From the NCBI RefSeq assembly GCF_002088235.1, contig NZ_AQQV01000005.1, positions 62,001 through 126,000 of the forward strand: 64,000 nucleotides of DNA, in the 5' to 3' direction. The notes below the pieces were generated by a model that did not search any database, was not told the origin of the DNA, and saw only the letters and a program-made list of their open reading frames with translations. Each line of letters begins with the position of its first letter. Position 1 is the first letter of the stretch. This DNA is from Oceanococcus atlanticus. GTDB taxonomy: Bacteria > Pseudomonadota > Gammaproteobacteria > Nevskiales > Oceanococcaceae. The translations under genes were made by a program, and so were the position numbers. Shown in pieces: positions 8,109 to 17,783 of this stretch.

Positions 8109-8141
8109 CCGGGTGCTTCCTTCGGAAGCGCCCGGTTTTTT
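8109..8141 (+). terminator. Rho-independent terminator of the phasin gene
   Basis: Arms CCGGGTGCTTCC (8109-8120) and GGAAGCGCCCGG (8124-8135) pair with a single G-T wobble. Six T residues follow at 8136-8141. Confidence 0.92.
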
Positions 8142-8191
8142 GTGTGCAGGATCCGGCGTAGGCCTGGCGCAAATAGGGCTTAGGGACACGC

Positions 8192-8491
8192 TCAGACGTC
8201 GTCGCTGTCCGTCGTGCGGCGCCGGCGCGAGCCCTTTTTGCGGCTCGTTTCGTCAGGGGTTTCCTCCAGCGATCCGAAGGCCGCAGCGATCAGGCGTTGC
8301 CATGCTTTGGTGCCGCGCACGGCGTCCATGTTTTCCTTGACGAAAGTTTTGGCGTCTACGCCATCCAGGCCGTCCGAGAATTTGTCGCGCGCATAGCGAA
8401 AAAGATCTTCCTGGATGCCGAGCACATCAGGAATGCCGAGGAACTGACGCAGTTCTTCAGGCTTGAGGTCGATTTCGATCTTGATCTGCAC
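8192..8491 (-). CDS. Small conserved protein, DUF6489-like
   Basis: The 99-residue protein begins MQIKIEIDLKPEELRQFLG with a predicted beta strand and helices. It ends with a basic, Ser/Arg/Lys-rich then acidic tail (RKKGSRRRRTTDSDDV). The opening resembles the DUF6489 family of proteobacterial small proteins, which have no assigned function. It is convergent with the phasin gene and may belong to the same physiology, but nothing in the sequence proves a link. A ribosome-binding site-like GGAGAAC lies just upstream of its start. Confidence 0.65.
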   Translation of the reverse strand: MQIKIEIDLKPEELRQFLGIPDVLGIQEDLFRYARDKFSDGLDGVDAKTFVKENMDAVRGTKAWQRLIAAAFGSLEETPDETSRKKGSRRRRTTDSDDV

Positions 8492-8545
8492 ACCGTTCTC
8501 CTAATGTCAGGTAGAGGCCAGTGTACGGGTTTGTAACCGCGTCGT

Positions 8546-9430
8546 TCAGCCTTCCAGGCGCTTGCGCGCTTCGGCGTACTTTTCTGCGGTTTTGGCGATG
8601 ATGGCCGCGGGCAGGCTGGGGCCCGGTGCTTTTTTGTTCCAGTCCAGCGTTTCCAGGTAGTCGCGCACGAACTGCTTGTCGAAACTCGGCGGGCTGATGC
8701 CCAACTGGTACTGATCTGCGGGCCAGAAACGCGAGGAGTCGGGGGTCAGGACTTCATCGATCAGCACCACGTTGCCGTCCTCATCCAGGCCGAATTCCAG
8801 CTTGGTATCCGCGATGATGATGCCTTTCTCGCGCGCGTAAGCGGAGGCTTCGGCGTACAGCCGCAGGCTCAGATCGCGGACCTTTTCAGCCAGCTCGCGG
8901 CCGATCAGATTAACGATGTGGTCGAAATCGACGTTCTCGTCATGATCGCCCACCGCCGCTTTGGTCGACGGTGTGAAGATTGGTTCCGGCAACTTCTCGG
9001 CCTGCTGCAGGCCTTGCGGCAATGCGATGCCGCATACCGCGCCGGTGCTCTGGTAGTCCTTCCAGCCCGAACCAATGATGTAGCCGCGCACGATGGCTTC
9101 CACCGGCAGCGGCTTGAGCTTTCTGACCACGATGGCCTGGTCGGCAAGTTGCGCGTAAAGGTCGGGATCGGTGATCACATCGGACAGCGGGGTGTCCGAC
9201 AGATGGTTGGGCAGCCAGTCGGCGAATTTCTGGAACCAGAAGTTGGCCAACTGGGTCAGCACTGCGCCCTTGCCCGGAATCGGGTCCGGCAGCACCACGT
9301 CGAACGCCGACAGCCGATCACTGGTGATGATCAGCAGTTTGTCGTCGTCGACCGCATAGATGTCACGAACTTTGCCGCGGTTCACAAGCGGCAGGTCAAG
9401 CAGGTCTGTGGTGTGAACAGCTTGAGTCAT
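8546..9430 (-). CDS. purC: Phosphoribosylaminoimidazole-succinocarboxamide synthase
   Basis: PurC joins aspartate to CAIR using ATP in de novo purine synthesis. The 294-residue protein is the longer, Ade1-like form of the enzyme. It contains [28 protein letters not shown] in its N-terminal ATP-binding part (seen as NRGKVRDIY and SDRLSAFDV), [27 protein letters not shown] and [14 protein letters not shown]. It stands alone on this strand. The leader (9431-9540) contains two hairpins, one of them terminator-like, described separately. Confidence 0.96.
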   Translation of the reverse strand: MTQAVHTTDLLDLPLVNRGKVRDIYAVDDDKLLIITSDRLSAFDVVLPDPIPGKGAVLTQLANFWFQKFADWLPNHLSDTPLSDVITDPDLYAQLADQAIVVRKLKPLPVEAIVRGYIIGSGWKDYQSTGAVCGIALPQGLQQAEKLPEPIFTPSTKAAVGDHDENVDFDHIVNLIGRELAEKVRDLSLRLYAEASAYAREKGIIIADTKLEFGLDEDGNVVLIDEVLTPDSSRFWPADQYQLGISPPSFDKQFVRDYLETLDWNKKAPGPSLPAAIIAKTAEKYAEARKRLEG

Positions 9431-9462
9431 GCGCGGCTCCAGACGGGTGGTGCGAATTTGCG

Positions 9463-9532
9463 AAAAAAGGGCGCAACTTTATGCCAAGGTGCCCTTTTAG
9501 GTAAAGTAGCGCCCCTGCCGCCTGACAGGCGG
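9463..9532 (-). promoter_or_regulatory. Two hairpins in the purC leader, one terminator-like
   Basis: Read on the purC strand, CCGCCTG-T-CAGGCGG (9532-9518) comes first. A second hairpin follows, with arms AAAAGGGCAC (9498-9489) and GCGCCCTTTT (9474-9465) paired at 9 of 10 positions and ending in a T tract (9468-9463). The second has the look of an intrinsic terminator 32 bases before the purC start. It may be an attenuator or simply an insulator of upstream antisense transcription. No known riboswitch aptamer was recognised. Confidence 0.45.
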
Positions 9533-9568
9533 TCTCTTATTTTGCAGTTACTACGTCGTTTCAGGTTC

Positions 9569-10240
9569 ATGAATACCCAAAAGCCGGTCATTGCGCCGTC
9601 GATTCTGTCGGCCGATTTCGCTCGCCTTGGCGAGGATGTCTCACGCGTTCTGGATGCCGGCGCGGATTGGGTGCACGTGGACGTGATGGACAACCACTAC
9701 GTACCCAACCTGACCTTCGGCCCGATGATTCCCAAGGCGCTGCGCGCATACGGCATCAGCGCCCCGATGGATGTGCATCTGATGATCGAACCGGTCGATG
9801 CCATCATTCCGGAGTTTGCGGCCGCTGGCGCCAGCCTGATCAGCTTCCATCCGGAGGCATCACGCCATGTGGACCGAACCATACAGCTGATCAAGTCCGA
9901 GGGCTGTCAGGCCGGTCTGGTGCTCAATCCGGCCACGCCGCTGAGCGCGCTGGACTACGTGCTCGACAACCTGGATCTGGTTCTGGTCATGTCGGTGAAC
10001 CCGGGCTTTGGCGGTCAGTCTTTCATCCCCTCAGCGCTGGACAAGCTGCGCGCGATTCGTCAGCGCATTGATGCAGCAGGACTGGCCACGCGGCTGGAGA
10101 TTGATGGCGGCGTCAAAGTCGACAACATTGCCGAGATTGCCGCGGCCGGGGCCGATACGTTTGTTGCCGGATCAGCCATTTTTGGCAGTGACGATTACGC
10201 CGCGACCATCGCCAAGATGCGTGAGCAGATCGACTCATGA
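9569..10240 (+). CDS. rpe: Ribulose-phosphate 3-epimerase
   Basis: Rpe interconverts ribulose-5-phosphate and xylulose-5-phosphate in the pentose phosphate pathway. The 223-residue TIM barrel shows [33 protein letters not shown] with metal ligands, [24 protein letters not shown] and [14 protein letters not shown] 9569 begins the conserved [11 protein letters not shown]. Longer in-frame starts lie within the divergent purC gene. Its stop overlaps the trpE start (ATGA). In Pseudomonas a gph phosphatase gene sits between rpe and trpE, but here it is absent. Confidence 0.97.
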   Translation: MNTQKPVIAPSILSADFARLGEDVSRVLDAGADWVHVDVMDNHYVPNLTFGPMIPKALRAYGISAPMDVHLMIEPVDAIIPEFAAAGASLISFHPEASRHVDRTIQLIKSEGCQAGLVLNPATPLSALDYVLDNLDLVLVMSVNPGFGGQSFIPSALDKLRAIRQRIDAAGLATRLEIDGGVKVDNIAEIAAAGADTFVAGSAIFGSDDYAATIAKMREQIDS

Positions 10241-11694
10241 AAGAGCAGCTGATTCCGGTAGTGCGTGAAGCACTGTCGGATCTGGAAACGCCGCTCTCCA
10301 CCTACCGCAAGCTGGCTGATCGACCGAACAGTTTCCTGCTCGAATCGGTAGAAGGCGGTGAGCGCTGGGGGCGTTACTCGATCATCGGTCTGGCCGCGCG
10401 CGAGCAGATTCGGGTGCAGGGCGGGGTGCTGGAACATCGCCGCGACGCGCAAGTCATCAGCCGTTGCACGCCGGCAGACCCGTTGCAGTGGATCGCCGAT
10501 TATGCGGCCCAGATTGAAGCGCCTGATCTGCCTGACCTGCCGCGTTTGAACGGCGGGCTGGTCGGCTATTTTGGCGCCGACACGGTGCGCATGATCGAAC
10601 CGCGCCTGGCCGGTGTGAGCCACCAGGACACGGTTGGCGCGCCAGATATTCTGCTGCTGCGCGCTGATGAACTGGTGGTGTTCGACAATCTGCGTGGGCG
10701 GCTGAATTTCGTGATTCTGTGCGCGCCGGGCAGCGAGGCTCAGGCTGAGGCGCGTATCGACGAGTTGATGGCTCAGCTTGCGGTGCCGCTGCCGGCGGAG
10801 GCGCCCTGGCATTTTGACGAGCCCGAGGCGCTGGCTTTTGAATCCAGGTTCGGCGAGGCCGGCTACAAGGCCGGGGTCGAGCGGATTCGCGATTACATCC
10901 TGGCCGGTGATGCCATGCAGGTGGTGCTCTCGCAGCAATTGAGCGCCCCGTTCGATGGACGTCCGCTCGACCTGTATCGCGCCCTGCGCAGCCTCAACCC
11001 GTCACCGTATCTGTATTACTTCGATTTCGGTGAGGGCGAGGAACGCTTTCAGGTGGTGGGTTCGTCGCCGGAAATCCTGGTGCGTCTGGAAGAGCGTGAG
11101 GTCACGCTGCGGCCGATTGCCGGTACGCGCCCACGTGGCGCCAGCGCCGCTCAGGACCAGGCTTACGAGCGCGAGTTGCTGGAAGATCCCAAGGAATTGG
11201 CCGAACACCTGATGCTGATCGATCTGGGGCGCAACGACGTGGGTCGCATTGCCGAGCCCGGCAGCGTGCAGTTGACCGACCGCATGGTCATCGAACGCTA
11301 CTCGCATGTGATGCACATCGTGTCCAACGTCAGCGGCACCTTGCGTGACGGGGCGGACGCCATCGATGTGCTGCGCGCAACCTTTCCTGCTGGCACCTTG
11401 TCCGGTGCGCCGAAAATCCGCGCGCTGGAGATCATCGATGAACTGGAGCCAAGCAAACGCGGGGTGTATTCCGGTGCGGTGGGCTATCTGGCCTGGAATG
11501 GCAGCATGGATACCGCGATTGCGATTCGCACGGCGGTGGTCCGCAACGGTCGTATCTTCATTCAGGCCGGTGCCGGCATCGTGGCCGATTCCGTGCCCGA
11601 TGCCGAGTGGCAGGAAACCATGAACAAGGCAGGTGCCGTGTTGCGCGCTGCGGGGCTGGCGCAGGCGCGCCGGCATGCGGAGGCTCAGTCATGA
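10237..11694 (+). CDS. trpE: Anthranilate synthase component I
   Basis: TrpE makes anthranilate from chorismate, using ammonia delivered by TrpG. The 485-residue protein carries the feedback tryptophan-binding LLES motif ([17 protein letters not shown] near residue 30). Its chorismate-binding domain contains [44 protein letters not shown] and [12 protein letters not shown]. The intact LLES block implies normal inhibition by tryptophan. It is coupled by ATGA overlaps to rpe upstream and trpG downstream. Confidence 0.97.
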   Translation: MKEQLIPVVREALSDLETPLSTYRKLADRPNSFLLESVEGGERWGRYSIIGLAAREQIRVQGGVLEHRRDAQVISRCTPADPLQWIADYAAQIEAPDLPDLPRLNGGLVGYFGADTVRMIEPRLAGVSHQDTVGAPDILLLRADELVVFDNLRGRLNFVILCAPGSEAQAEARIDELMAQLAVPLPAEAPWHFDEPEALAFESRFGEAGYKAGVERIRDYILAGDAMQVVLSQQLSAPFDGRPLDLYRALRSLNPSPYLYYFDFGEGEERFQVVGSSPEILVRLEEREVTLRPIAGTRPRGASAAQDQAYERELLEDPKELAEHLMLIDLGRNDVGRIAEPGSVQLTDRMVIERYSHVMHIVSNVSGTLRDGADAIDVLRATFPAGTLSGAPKIRALEIIDELEPSKRGVYSGAVGYLAWNGSMDTAIAIRTAVVRNGRIFIQAGAGIVADSVPDAEWQETMNKAGAVLRAAGLAQARRHAEAQS

Positions 11695-12272
11695 TTCTGA
11701 TGCTCGACAACTATGACTCTTTCACCTTCAACCTGGTCCAGTACCTGATGGAGCTGGGGGTTGAGGTCAAGGTCGCGCGCAATGACGAGATCAGCGTGGA
11801 CGAGATTGCCGCGTTGGCGCCGTCCCACATTGTGGTTTCACCCGGCCCGTGTACACCCAACCAAGCGGGGGTTTCGCTCGACGTGGTGGGGCGTTTTGCC
11901 GGCAAGATTCCGCTGTTCGGGGTGTGCCTGGGGCATCAGGCGATCGGCCAGTTCTTTGGCGGTCAGGTGGTCCGCGCCAAACAGGTCATGCACGGCAAGA
12001 CCTCCTTGATTCACCACACTGGGCAAGGGGTATTCGCCGATCTGCCCAGCCCGTACACGGCGACGCGCTATCATTCACTGGTGGTGGATGCAGCCAGTTT
12101 GCCGGATTGTCTTGAGGTCACCGCCTGGACATTGACCGAAGATGGTCAGCGTGACGAGATCATGGGGCTGCGCCATCGTGAACTGGACGTGCAGGGGGTG
12201 CAGTTTCATCCCGAATCGATCCTGTCGGAGCACGGCCACCACATGTTGAAGAATTTTCTGGAAGGCAAATGA
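11691..12272 (+). CDS. trpG: Anthranilate synthase component II (glutamine amidotransferase)
   Basis: This class-I glutamine amidotransferase subunit, 193 residues long, supplies ammonia to TrpE. It contains [26 protein letters not shown], the nucleophile cysteine in [11 protein letters not shown], and the His-Glu pair in VQFHPESIL. The start is fixed at ATG 11691 by the ATGA overlap with trpE; the open frame further upstream lies inside trpE. Such proteins may also serve as the PabA subunit in folate synthesis. Confidence 0.97.
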   Translation: MILMLDNYDSFTFNLVQYLMELGVEVKVARNDEISVDEIAALAPSHIVVSPGPCTPNQAGVSLDVVGRFAGKIPLFGVCLGHQAIGQFFGGQVVRAKQVMHGKTSLIHHTGQGVFADLPSPYTATRYHSLVVDAASLPDCLEVTAWTLTEDGQRDEIMGLRHRELDVQGVQFHPESILSEHGHHMLKNFLEGK

Positions 12273-13312
12273 GCAACGCGACATTTACCGCGGCCCTGAA
12301 TCAGCTGCTGGACGGCGACAATCTGCAGGCCGATACCACAGCGGCGGTGATGCGCCAGATCATGGGTGGCGAAGCCACGCCCGCGCAGATCGCCGGTTTC
12401 TTGATCGCCCTGCGCATGAAAGGTGAAACCGTCACGGAAATTACCGCGGCGGCCCGGGTGATGCGCGAATTCGCCGCGCCCATGGGTTTTTCCGACAGTC
12501 TGCAGGCGCAGCTTATCGACACCTGCGGCACCGGTGGCGACGGCTCCAGTTTTTTCAACGTGTCCACGGCCAGCGCCATCGCGTGCGCGGCGGCGGGGGC
12601 TAAAGTGGCCAAGCATGGCAACCGCTCGGTCTCAAGCAAGAGCGGCAGCGCCGATGTGCTGATGTCTGCCGGGGTCAATGTTGATCTGGCTCCGGAGCAG
12701 GTCAAACGCTGTGTGGAAGAGATCGGACTGGGTTTTCTGTTTGCACCCACCTTTCACCCGGCGATGAAGCATGCGGTGGGGCCGCGTAAAGAGCTTGGTG
12801 TGCGCACCGTGTTCAATTTGCTCGGTCCGTTGACCAACCCAGCCGGTGCGCGGCGCCAGGTTATGGGCGTTTTCGCCAGCCAGTGGGTTGAGCCGATCGC
12901 TCAGGTGCTGGGCAATCTCGGCTGTGAGCATGTCCTGGTTGTGCACAGCGAAGATGGCCTGGATGAAGTGAGCCTGTCTGCCGCCACCCAGGTTGCCGAA
13001 TGGAAAGATGGTGAGCTGCACAGCTACAAGGTGCAGGCGCAAGATTTTGGTTTGTCGCGCTGTGATCGCAAGGAATTGCAGGTCAGCGATGCAGAGGACA
13101 GTCTGCAGTTGATCCGCTGGGCCTTTGCCGGCGAGCGTGGGCCGGTTGCCGACATGATCGCGCTCAATGGTGGCGCAGCTCTGTATGTGTCCGGCGTGGT
13201 CGCCGACTGGGCCTCCGGTGTGAGCCGGATTCAGGAGGTGCTCGACAGCGGCGCGGCCGCCGAAAAATTGTCAGAACTGGCCAGTTTGAGCCAGTCGTTG
13301 GCCTCCTCATGA
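12269..13312 (+). CDS. trpD: Anthranilate phosphoribosyltransferase
   Basis: TrpD transfers phosphoribose from PRPP to anthranilate. The 347-residue protein shows the PRPP-binding [17 protein letters not shown] motif (about residues 89-105), [30 protein letters not shown], and [14 protein letters not shown]. It is a stand-alone TrpD, not fused to TrpG. Starts and stops overlap trpG and trpC by ATGA. Confidence 0.97.
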   Translation: MSNATFTAALNQLLDGDNLQADTTAAVMRQIMGGEATPAQIAGFLIALRMKGETVTEITAAARVMREFAAPMGFSDSLQAQLIDTCGTGGDGSSFFNVSTASAIACAAAGAKVAKHGNRSVSSKSGSADVLMSAGVNVDLAPEQVKRCVEEIGLGFLFAPTFHPAMKHAVGPRKELGVRTVFNLLGPLTNPAGARRQVMGVFASQWVEPIAQVLGNLGCEHVLVVHSEDGLDEVSLSAATQVAEWKDGELHSYKVQAQDFGLSRCDRKELQVSDAEDSLQLIRWAFAGERGPVADMIALNGGAALYVSGVVADWASGVSRIQEVLDSGAAAEKLSELASLSQSLASS

Positions 13313-14118
13313 GCAGCGTTCTCGACAAGATTCTGGCGCACAAGGCTGATGAAGTCCGGGCGGCCAAGAAAGCCATTTCGCTGGCCGGCCTGGCAGAGCT
13401 TGCCGAGCAGCAATCGGCACCGCGCGGGTTTGAGGCGGCAATGAATACGGCGATCTCTGCGCGTCGCAGCGCGGTGATCTCGGAACTGAAGAAAGCCTCT
13501 CCCAGCAAGGGCCTGATTCGCGACGATTTTGATCCGCCGTTCCTGGCCGACAGTTACGCCCGCGGCGGAGCGACCTGCTTGTCGATTCTTACCGATGAGG
13601 CCTTTTTTCAGGGACATGCCGATTTCCTGGTTGCGGCACGAGCGGCTTGCGAGCTGCCGGTGCTGCGCAAGGACTTCATGATCGATCCCTACCAGATGGC
13701 CCAATCGCGAGCCTGGGGTGCCGACTGCATTTTGCTGATCGTGGCCGCGCTGTCAGACGCTCAGATGAACGAGTTGTACGCGGCCGCCCGCGAATCTGCG
13801 CTGGATGTGCTGGTTGAAGTGCACGACGGCACCGAGCTTGAGCGTGCTCTGCAGTTGCCGGGCGGCTTGCTCGGCATCAATAACCGCAATCTGAAAACCT
13901 TCGAAACCTCACTCAACACCACGCTGGATTTGCTTGCAGACGTGCCCGGCGGACGAGACATCGTGACTGAGAGTGGTATCCACGGCGCCGAAGATATGCA
14001 CCGCATGCGTGAGGCCGGCGTTTACGGCTTCCTGATCGGTGAGCATCTCATGCGTAAGCCGGACCCCGGCGCAGCCTTAGCTGCCTGGCTGCAAGATCAG
14101 GATTTTGCGACCGCTTGA
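13309..14118 (+). CDS. trpC: Indole-3-glycerol-phosphate synthase
   Basis: TrpC closes the indole ring to give indole-3-glycerol phosphate. The 269-residue TIM barrel contains VISELKKASPSKGLI, CLSILTDEAFFQGH, LPVLRKDFMIDPYQ, LLGINNRNLKTF and GRDIVTESGIHGAEDM. It is the last gene of the rpe-trp operon. Its last 42 bases overlap the 3' end of the convergent crp gene. No TrpF domain is fused and trpF is not in the window. Confidence 0.97.
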   Translation: MSSVLDKILAHKADEVRAAKKAISLAGLAELAEQQSAPRGFEAAMNTAISARRSAVISELKKASPSKGLIRDDFDPPFLADSYARGGATCLSILTDEAFFQGHADFLVAARAACELPVLRKDFMIDPYQMAQSRAWGADCILLIVAALSDAQMNELYAAARESALDVLVEVHDGTELERALQLPGGLLGINNRNLKTFETSLNTTLDLLADVPGGRDIVTESGIHGAEDMHRMREAGVYGFLIGEHLMRKPDPGAALAAWLQDQDFATA

Positions 14119-14721
14119 TTCGATCAGGCCGTCATCTTCCAGCGTTTTGAGGACCCGGCCGGCCATCTCGCGTGAGCAGCCGGCGATGCGGGCCAATTCC
14201 TGCCGGCTGAGTTTGACGATGCAGCCGCGTTCTTCGCGTTGTGCGTCTGGCTGATTGGCCAGATCAAGCAAAATGCGCGCTACGCGGCCTGAAACATCCA
14301 GGAAGTTGAGGTCGGCCAGGCGGCGTGAGGTATCGCGCAAGCGCAGCGCCAGTTGCCCGGCCAGGACCTTCATCACTTCCGGATGTTTGGCCGAAAACGC
14401 CTTGAACGGCTCAAAGCCCATTTCAGCAACCCAGGTTTCGGCGCGAGTGCGGACCAGTGCGCTGCGTGATTCCAGATGCGGGAACAGGCACATCTCACCA
14501 AAAAACTCGCCTGGATGGCAGTAGGCGAGTACCATTTCGCGCCCTTGTTCATCCTCGGCCAAAATGCTGACCGAGCCTTCCAGGATCAGATACAGACATT
14601 GAGGCGAATCACCAGAGTGGATCACGGTTTGTTTGGCGCTGAAACGGCGCCGGTGCGATTGGGTTACAAACGCCCGAACCGCCGGATCTTCAAGAAAATT
14701 GGTTTCACCGATCGCACTCAT
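14077..14721 (-). CDS. crp: cAMP-receptor-type regulator (Crp/Vfr)
   Basis: The 214-residue protein, the same length as P. aeruginosa Vfr, has an N-terminal cyclic-nucleotide-binding domain with the cAMP-contact block EFFGEMCLF and a following SRSALVRTR. The C-terminal winged helix (SRQELARIAGCSREMAGRVLKTLEDDGLI) recognises TGTGA-type sites. Synteny trpC-vfr-osmC-speD matches Pseudomonas. ATG 14721 (MSAIGE) is chosen over in-frame 14751 because the latter overlaps osmC. The 3' end runs 42 bases into trpC. It likely controls carbon use, surface or virulence traits. Confidence 0.9.
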   Translation of the reverse strand: MSAIGETNFLEDPAVRAFVTQSHRRRFSAKQTVIHSGDSPQCLYLILEGSVSILAEDEQGREMVLAYCHPGEFFGEMCLFPHLESRSALVRTRAETWVAEMGFEPFKAFSAKHPEVMKVLAGQLALRLRDTSRRLADLNFLDVSGRVARILLDLANQPDAQREERGCIVKLSRQELARIAGCSREMAGRVLKTLEDDGLIESSGRKILILQPGS

Positions 14722-14741
14722 AACGTGGAGATTACCTAAAA

Positions 14742-15188
14742 ATGGAAGCACGTGTTCGCTGGCTCGACGGGGCCAGTTTTGTTGCCGAGACCGGAAGCGG
14801 CCATGCCATCGTGATCGACGGTCCGCCGGACATCGGTGGTCGCAATATCGGGCCGCGTCCGATGGAGCTCATTCTGCTCGGTGTCGGTAGCTGCAGCAAT
14901 GTGGACGTTATTCATATTCTCAAGCGCGCACGTCAGAACGTCGTCGATTGTGATGTGCGAGTGACCGCCGAGCGTGCCGAAACGGACCCGAAAGTGTTTA
15001 CCGCCATTCATTTGCAGTTCACCGTGACCGGGCACGAAATGAAAGCGGCCCAGGTGGAGCGTGCGGTAAAGCTGTCGGCCGAAAAATACTGTTCAGCCAG
15101 CCTGATGCTGCAGGCCACTGTGAAGATCACCCACGCCTGCGATATTGTCGATCTGGGGCCTGCCCCCGCTGTGCACGCTCAGGAGTAA
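14742..15188 (+). CDS. OsmC/Ohr-family thiol protein
   Basis: The 148-residue protein belongs to the OsmC family of thiol-dependent hydroperoxide reductases. Its two conserved cysteines are in GVGSCSNVD near residue 50 and SAEKYCSAS near residue 114. It is the YhfA-type member found next to crp in many gammaproteobacteria. A GTGGAG site at 14725-14730 serves as ribosome-binding site. Only 20 bases separate its start from the divergent crp start. speD begins 3 bases after its stop, so the two are probably co-transcribed. Confidence 0.88.
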   Translation: MEARVRWLDGASFVAETGSGHAIVIDGPPDIGGRNIGPRPMELILLGVGSCSNVDVIHILKRARQNVVDCDVRVTAERAETDPKVFTAIHLQFTVTGHEMKAAQVERAVKLSAEKYCSASLMLQATVKITHACDIVDLGPAPAVHAQE

Positions 15189-15191
15189 CAC

Positions 15192-15968
15192 GTGCAAAAA
15201 AAGCTCAATCACAAACTCAAGCTGCATGGTTTCAATAACCTGACCAAGTCGCTGAGTTTCAATATCTACGACATTTGCTACGCGCGTAGCGAGTCGCAGA
15301 CCAAGGAGTACATCGAATACATCGATGAGGCGTACAACGCCGAGCGTTTGACCGATATCCTGACCGAGGTGGCCAACATCATCGGTGCCAACGTGCTCAA
15401 CGTGGCCCGTCAGGACTATGAGCCGCAGGGTGCCAGCGTCACCATTCTGATCTGCGAAGAGCCGATGGACGATGTGCAGAAAGAGACGGTTGTCGCACAT
15501 CTGGACAAGAGCCACATCACCGTTCACACCTATCCTGAAACCCATCCCGACCACGGGATCAGTACCTTCCGTGCGGACATTGATGTTTCAACCTGCGGGG
15601 TGATTTCGCCGCTGCGTGCACTCAATTACCTGATCAACAGCTTTGAGTCTGACATTGTCACCATGGACTATCGCGTGCGTGGTTTTACCCGCAATGTGAA
15701 AGGGCGCAAGCATTTCATCGATCACAAGATCAACTCGATTCAGGATTTTCTCGAGCGCGATATTCGCAACCGTTATGACGCCATTGATGTGAACGTGTAT
15801 CAGGAATACATGTTCCACACCAAAATGCGTTTGCGTGATCTGGATCTCGACACCTATCTGTTCGGTGAAGGCGTGGACGAGATCACGCCCAAGGAAGCCA
15901 AGCGCATCCGACGCAGTGTCGAACACGAGATTCTGGAAATCTTCTACGGCCGCAATATGCCGCGATAG
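15192..15968 (+). CDS. speD: S-adenosylmethionine decarboxylase proenzyme
   Basis: SpeD provides decarboxylated AdoMet for spermidine synthesis. The 258-residue proenzyme is of the E. coli class and self-cleaves before Ser107 in the [11 protein letters not shown] motif to form the pyruvoyl group. Other marks are [18 protein letters not shown] near the N terminus and the [18 protein letters not shown] block. The start is GTG at 15192. speE is not in the window. Confidence 0.96.
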   Translation: MQKKLNHKLKLHGFNNLTKSLSFNIYDICYARSESQTKEYIEYIDEAYNAERLTDILTEVANIIGANVLNVARQDYEPQGASVTILICEEPMDDVQKETVVAHLDKSHITVHTYPETHPDHGISTFRADIDVSTCGVISPLRALNYLINSFESDIVTMDYRVRGFTRNVKGRKHFIDHKINSIQDFLERDIRNRYDAIDVNVYQEYMFHTKMRLRDLDLDTYLFGEGVDEITPKEAKRIRRSVEHEILEIFYGRNMPR

Positions 15969-15974
15969 GCTGAT

Positions 15975-16613
15975 TTAGCCCTTGTAGGCAGCGGTGGTCA
16001 TGACTTTGGCCGCCGCGCGCATCAAGCCGCGCAGCGGTGGTGGCAGTTCGCGCCCGCCAGCATCGCGCGCCTGCTGGCCGTGACGGGCTTCGTCTTCTTT
16101 CATCTGCTCAACAATCTGGCGGCTGCGTTTGTCGCCCTCAGGCAGCTGACTGAGGTGGCCTTGCAGATGTTCTTCGACCTGGCGTTCGGTTTCCGAGACG
16201 AAACCCAGGCTCCAGCGATCTCCGGCCAGACCGGCAGCCGCACCAATTGCATAGGCGCCGGCAAACCACAGCGGACTCAGCTGGCTGGGCTGGCTGCCGA
16301 GCTCTTCCAAGCGTTGAGTGCACCAGTCCAGATGCGCTTGTTCTTCAAGTGCGGCGTCGAGTAGATGCTCACGGGTGTCGGGATTGCGCGCCACGCGCGC
16401 CTGGCCGCGGTACAGCGCCTGTGCGGCGACTTCGCCGGCGTGGTTGACCCGCATCAGCCCGGCCGCATGCTGGCGTTCGCGCGCATCCAGATCTTCGTCG
16501 TGATCGCGGGCCGGGTAGCTGGCCTTGTCGGTCGGGCCGGGGCGCAGGCTGTTCAGCCCGTGCTGCAGGTCGGCAAGCAGGGCGTCCAGTGGTGACAGAT
16601 GGCGATTGCTCAT
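15975..16613 (-). CDS. coq7: 2-polyprenyl-3-methyl-6-methoxy-1,4-benzoquinol hydroxylase
   Basis: Coq7 performs the last ring hydroxylation of ubiquinone synthesis (the UbiF step). The 212-residue di-iron protein has the paired iron-ligand helices MRVNHAGEVAAQALYRGQ, LEEQAHLDWC, a second ETERQVEEHL segment and EDEARHGQQA. It is convergent with speD (6 bases apart), the same arrangement as in Pseudomonas. UbiF is the flavin-dependent alternative, so its absence here is consistent. Confidence 0.95.
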   Translation of the reverse strand: MSNRHLSPLDALLADLQHGLNSLRPGPTDKASYPARDHDEDLDARERQHAAGLMRVNHAGEVAAQALYRGQARVARNPDTREHLLDAALEEQAHLDWCTQRLEELGSQPSQLSPLWFAGAYAIGAAAGLAGDRWSLGFVSETERQVEEHLQGHLSQLPEGDKRSRQIVEQMKEDEARHGQQARDAGGRELPPPLRGLMRAAAKVMTTAAYKG

Positions 16614-16723
16614 GGGTTCATTCTAAAGCCCTGTGAGAATTTGCAAAATTCATGGCCGGCCCTGTGACAAGACGCGCACTGCCCGCATAATGACGGCATG
16701 AGATTGAGCCTGTTTCTGACCCC

Positions 16724-17740
16724 ATGTGGCTGAGCGCTGACGATGTGCCACGTCGCCTGCCTGCGCAATGGTCCGCCGCGCTGGCGATTGGCGATGAGCC
16801 GTTGCTGGTCGAGGAGTCGGCCGATGCGTTGCGGCGTGCGGCGCGCGAACAAGGCTTTGACGAGCGCAAGGTGCTGGAAGCCGGCACCGGTTTCAACTGG
16901 GACGAACTGCTCGCCGAGGGCAGCGCCCTGTCGCTGTTTTCACAGAAGCAGCTGATCGAGCTGCGTGTGCCGGAAGCCAAGACCGGCAATGAGGGCAGCA
17001 AGGCCTTGCAGGCTTTCGTGGCCAATCAGTCGCCGGACATGCGTTTGCTGGTGATTGCTACAACCACCGCGGCACCGCCCAAAGACAACGCCTGGATGGT
17101 GCGGGTGTCCGAGGCTGGCGTGGGGGTGCGCTGCCGCCGTCTGCGTCCTGACCAAATGCCCAAATGGCTGCACAAGCGGGCCCGCAGTCTGGGGCTGACC
17201 CTGACCGACGAGGCCTTGAGCTGGCTGGCCGAGCAGGTTGAGGGCAACCTTTTGGCCGCGCGACAGGAACTGGAAAAGCTGCCCTTGCTGGGCGTTGGCA
17301 AAACCTGGGATCTGCCTGCTCTGCAGGCGGTGGTCAGCGATCATGCCCGCTATGCCAGCTTTGACTTGCCCGACACCTTGCTGAAAGGGGATCTGGCCAC
17401 CGGCTTGCGCATGATCAAGCGTTTGCGCGAGGAAGGTGCGGCGCCGGTGCTGGTGCTGTCCAGTTTCGTGCGCGACATCCGCAGCCTGCATCTGGCCGCC
17501 CAGAAGGCCGCACAGATCGGTCCGGATCGCGCATGTGCGGCGGCCGGCGTGTGGCGCAACCGCCAGCCGCAGTTCGTGGCTGCGCTGAATCGTCTCGGGC
17601 CGGGGGCGGTGCGGCGGCTGCATCTGCTGGTTGTAGGGCTGGACAAGACGGCCAAATCAGCGCCGGAAGCGCGTTTCTGGGAAGACTTGGTAAACTTGGC
17701 CGTTCGTCTGGCCGCATCCCGCGTGCGACGCGCGGCTTAG
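16724..17740 (+). CDS. holA: DNA polymerase III delta subunit
   Basis: HolA is the clamp-opening wrench of the DNA polymerase III clamp loader. The 338-residue protein contains [20 protein letters not shown] near residue 20, [13 protein letters not shown], the AAA-like LLVIATTTA strand, [22 protein letters not shown], and the C-terminal collar-domain block [20 protein letters not shown]. lptE and leuS, its usual upstream partners, are not here, as coq7 lies upstream on the other strand. proA follows after 43 bases. Confidence 0.93.
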   Translation: MWLSADDVPRRLPAQWSAALAIGDEPLLVEESADALRRAAREQGFDERKVLEAGTGFNWDELLAEGSALSLFSQKQLIELRVPEAKTGNEGSKALQAFVANQSPDMRLLVIATTTAAPPKDNAWMVRVSEAGVGVRCRRLRPDQMPKWLHKRARSLGLTLTDEALSWLAEQVEGNLLAARQELEKLPLLGVGKTWDLPALQAVVSDHARYASFDLPDTLLKGDLATGLRMIKRLREEGAAPVLVLSSFVRDIRSLHLAAQKAAQIGPDRACAAAGVWRNRQPQFVAALNRLGPGAVRRLHLLVVGLDKTAKSAPEARFWEDLVNLAVRLAASRVRRAA

Positions 17741-17783
17741 GGCGCGTTTTCAGGCGCCTCATTTGAATGATGTCGAGAGAGAT

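Noticed and set aside
8918-9568. Long N-terminal extension of rpe
   Set aside because: The extension is antisense to purC and runs through its promoter region. The conserved protein starts at 9569.
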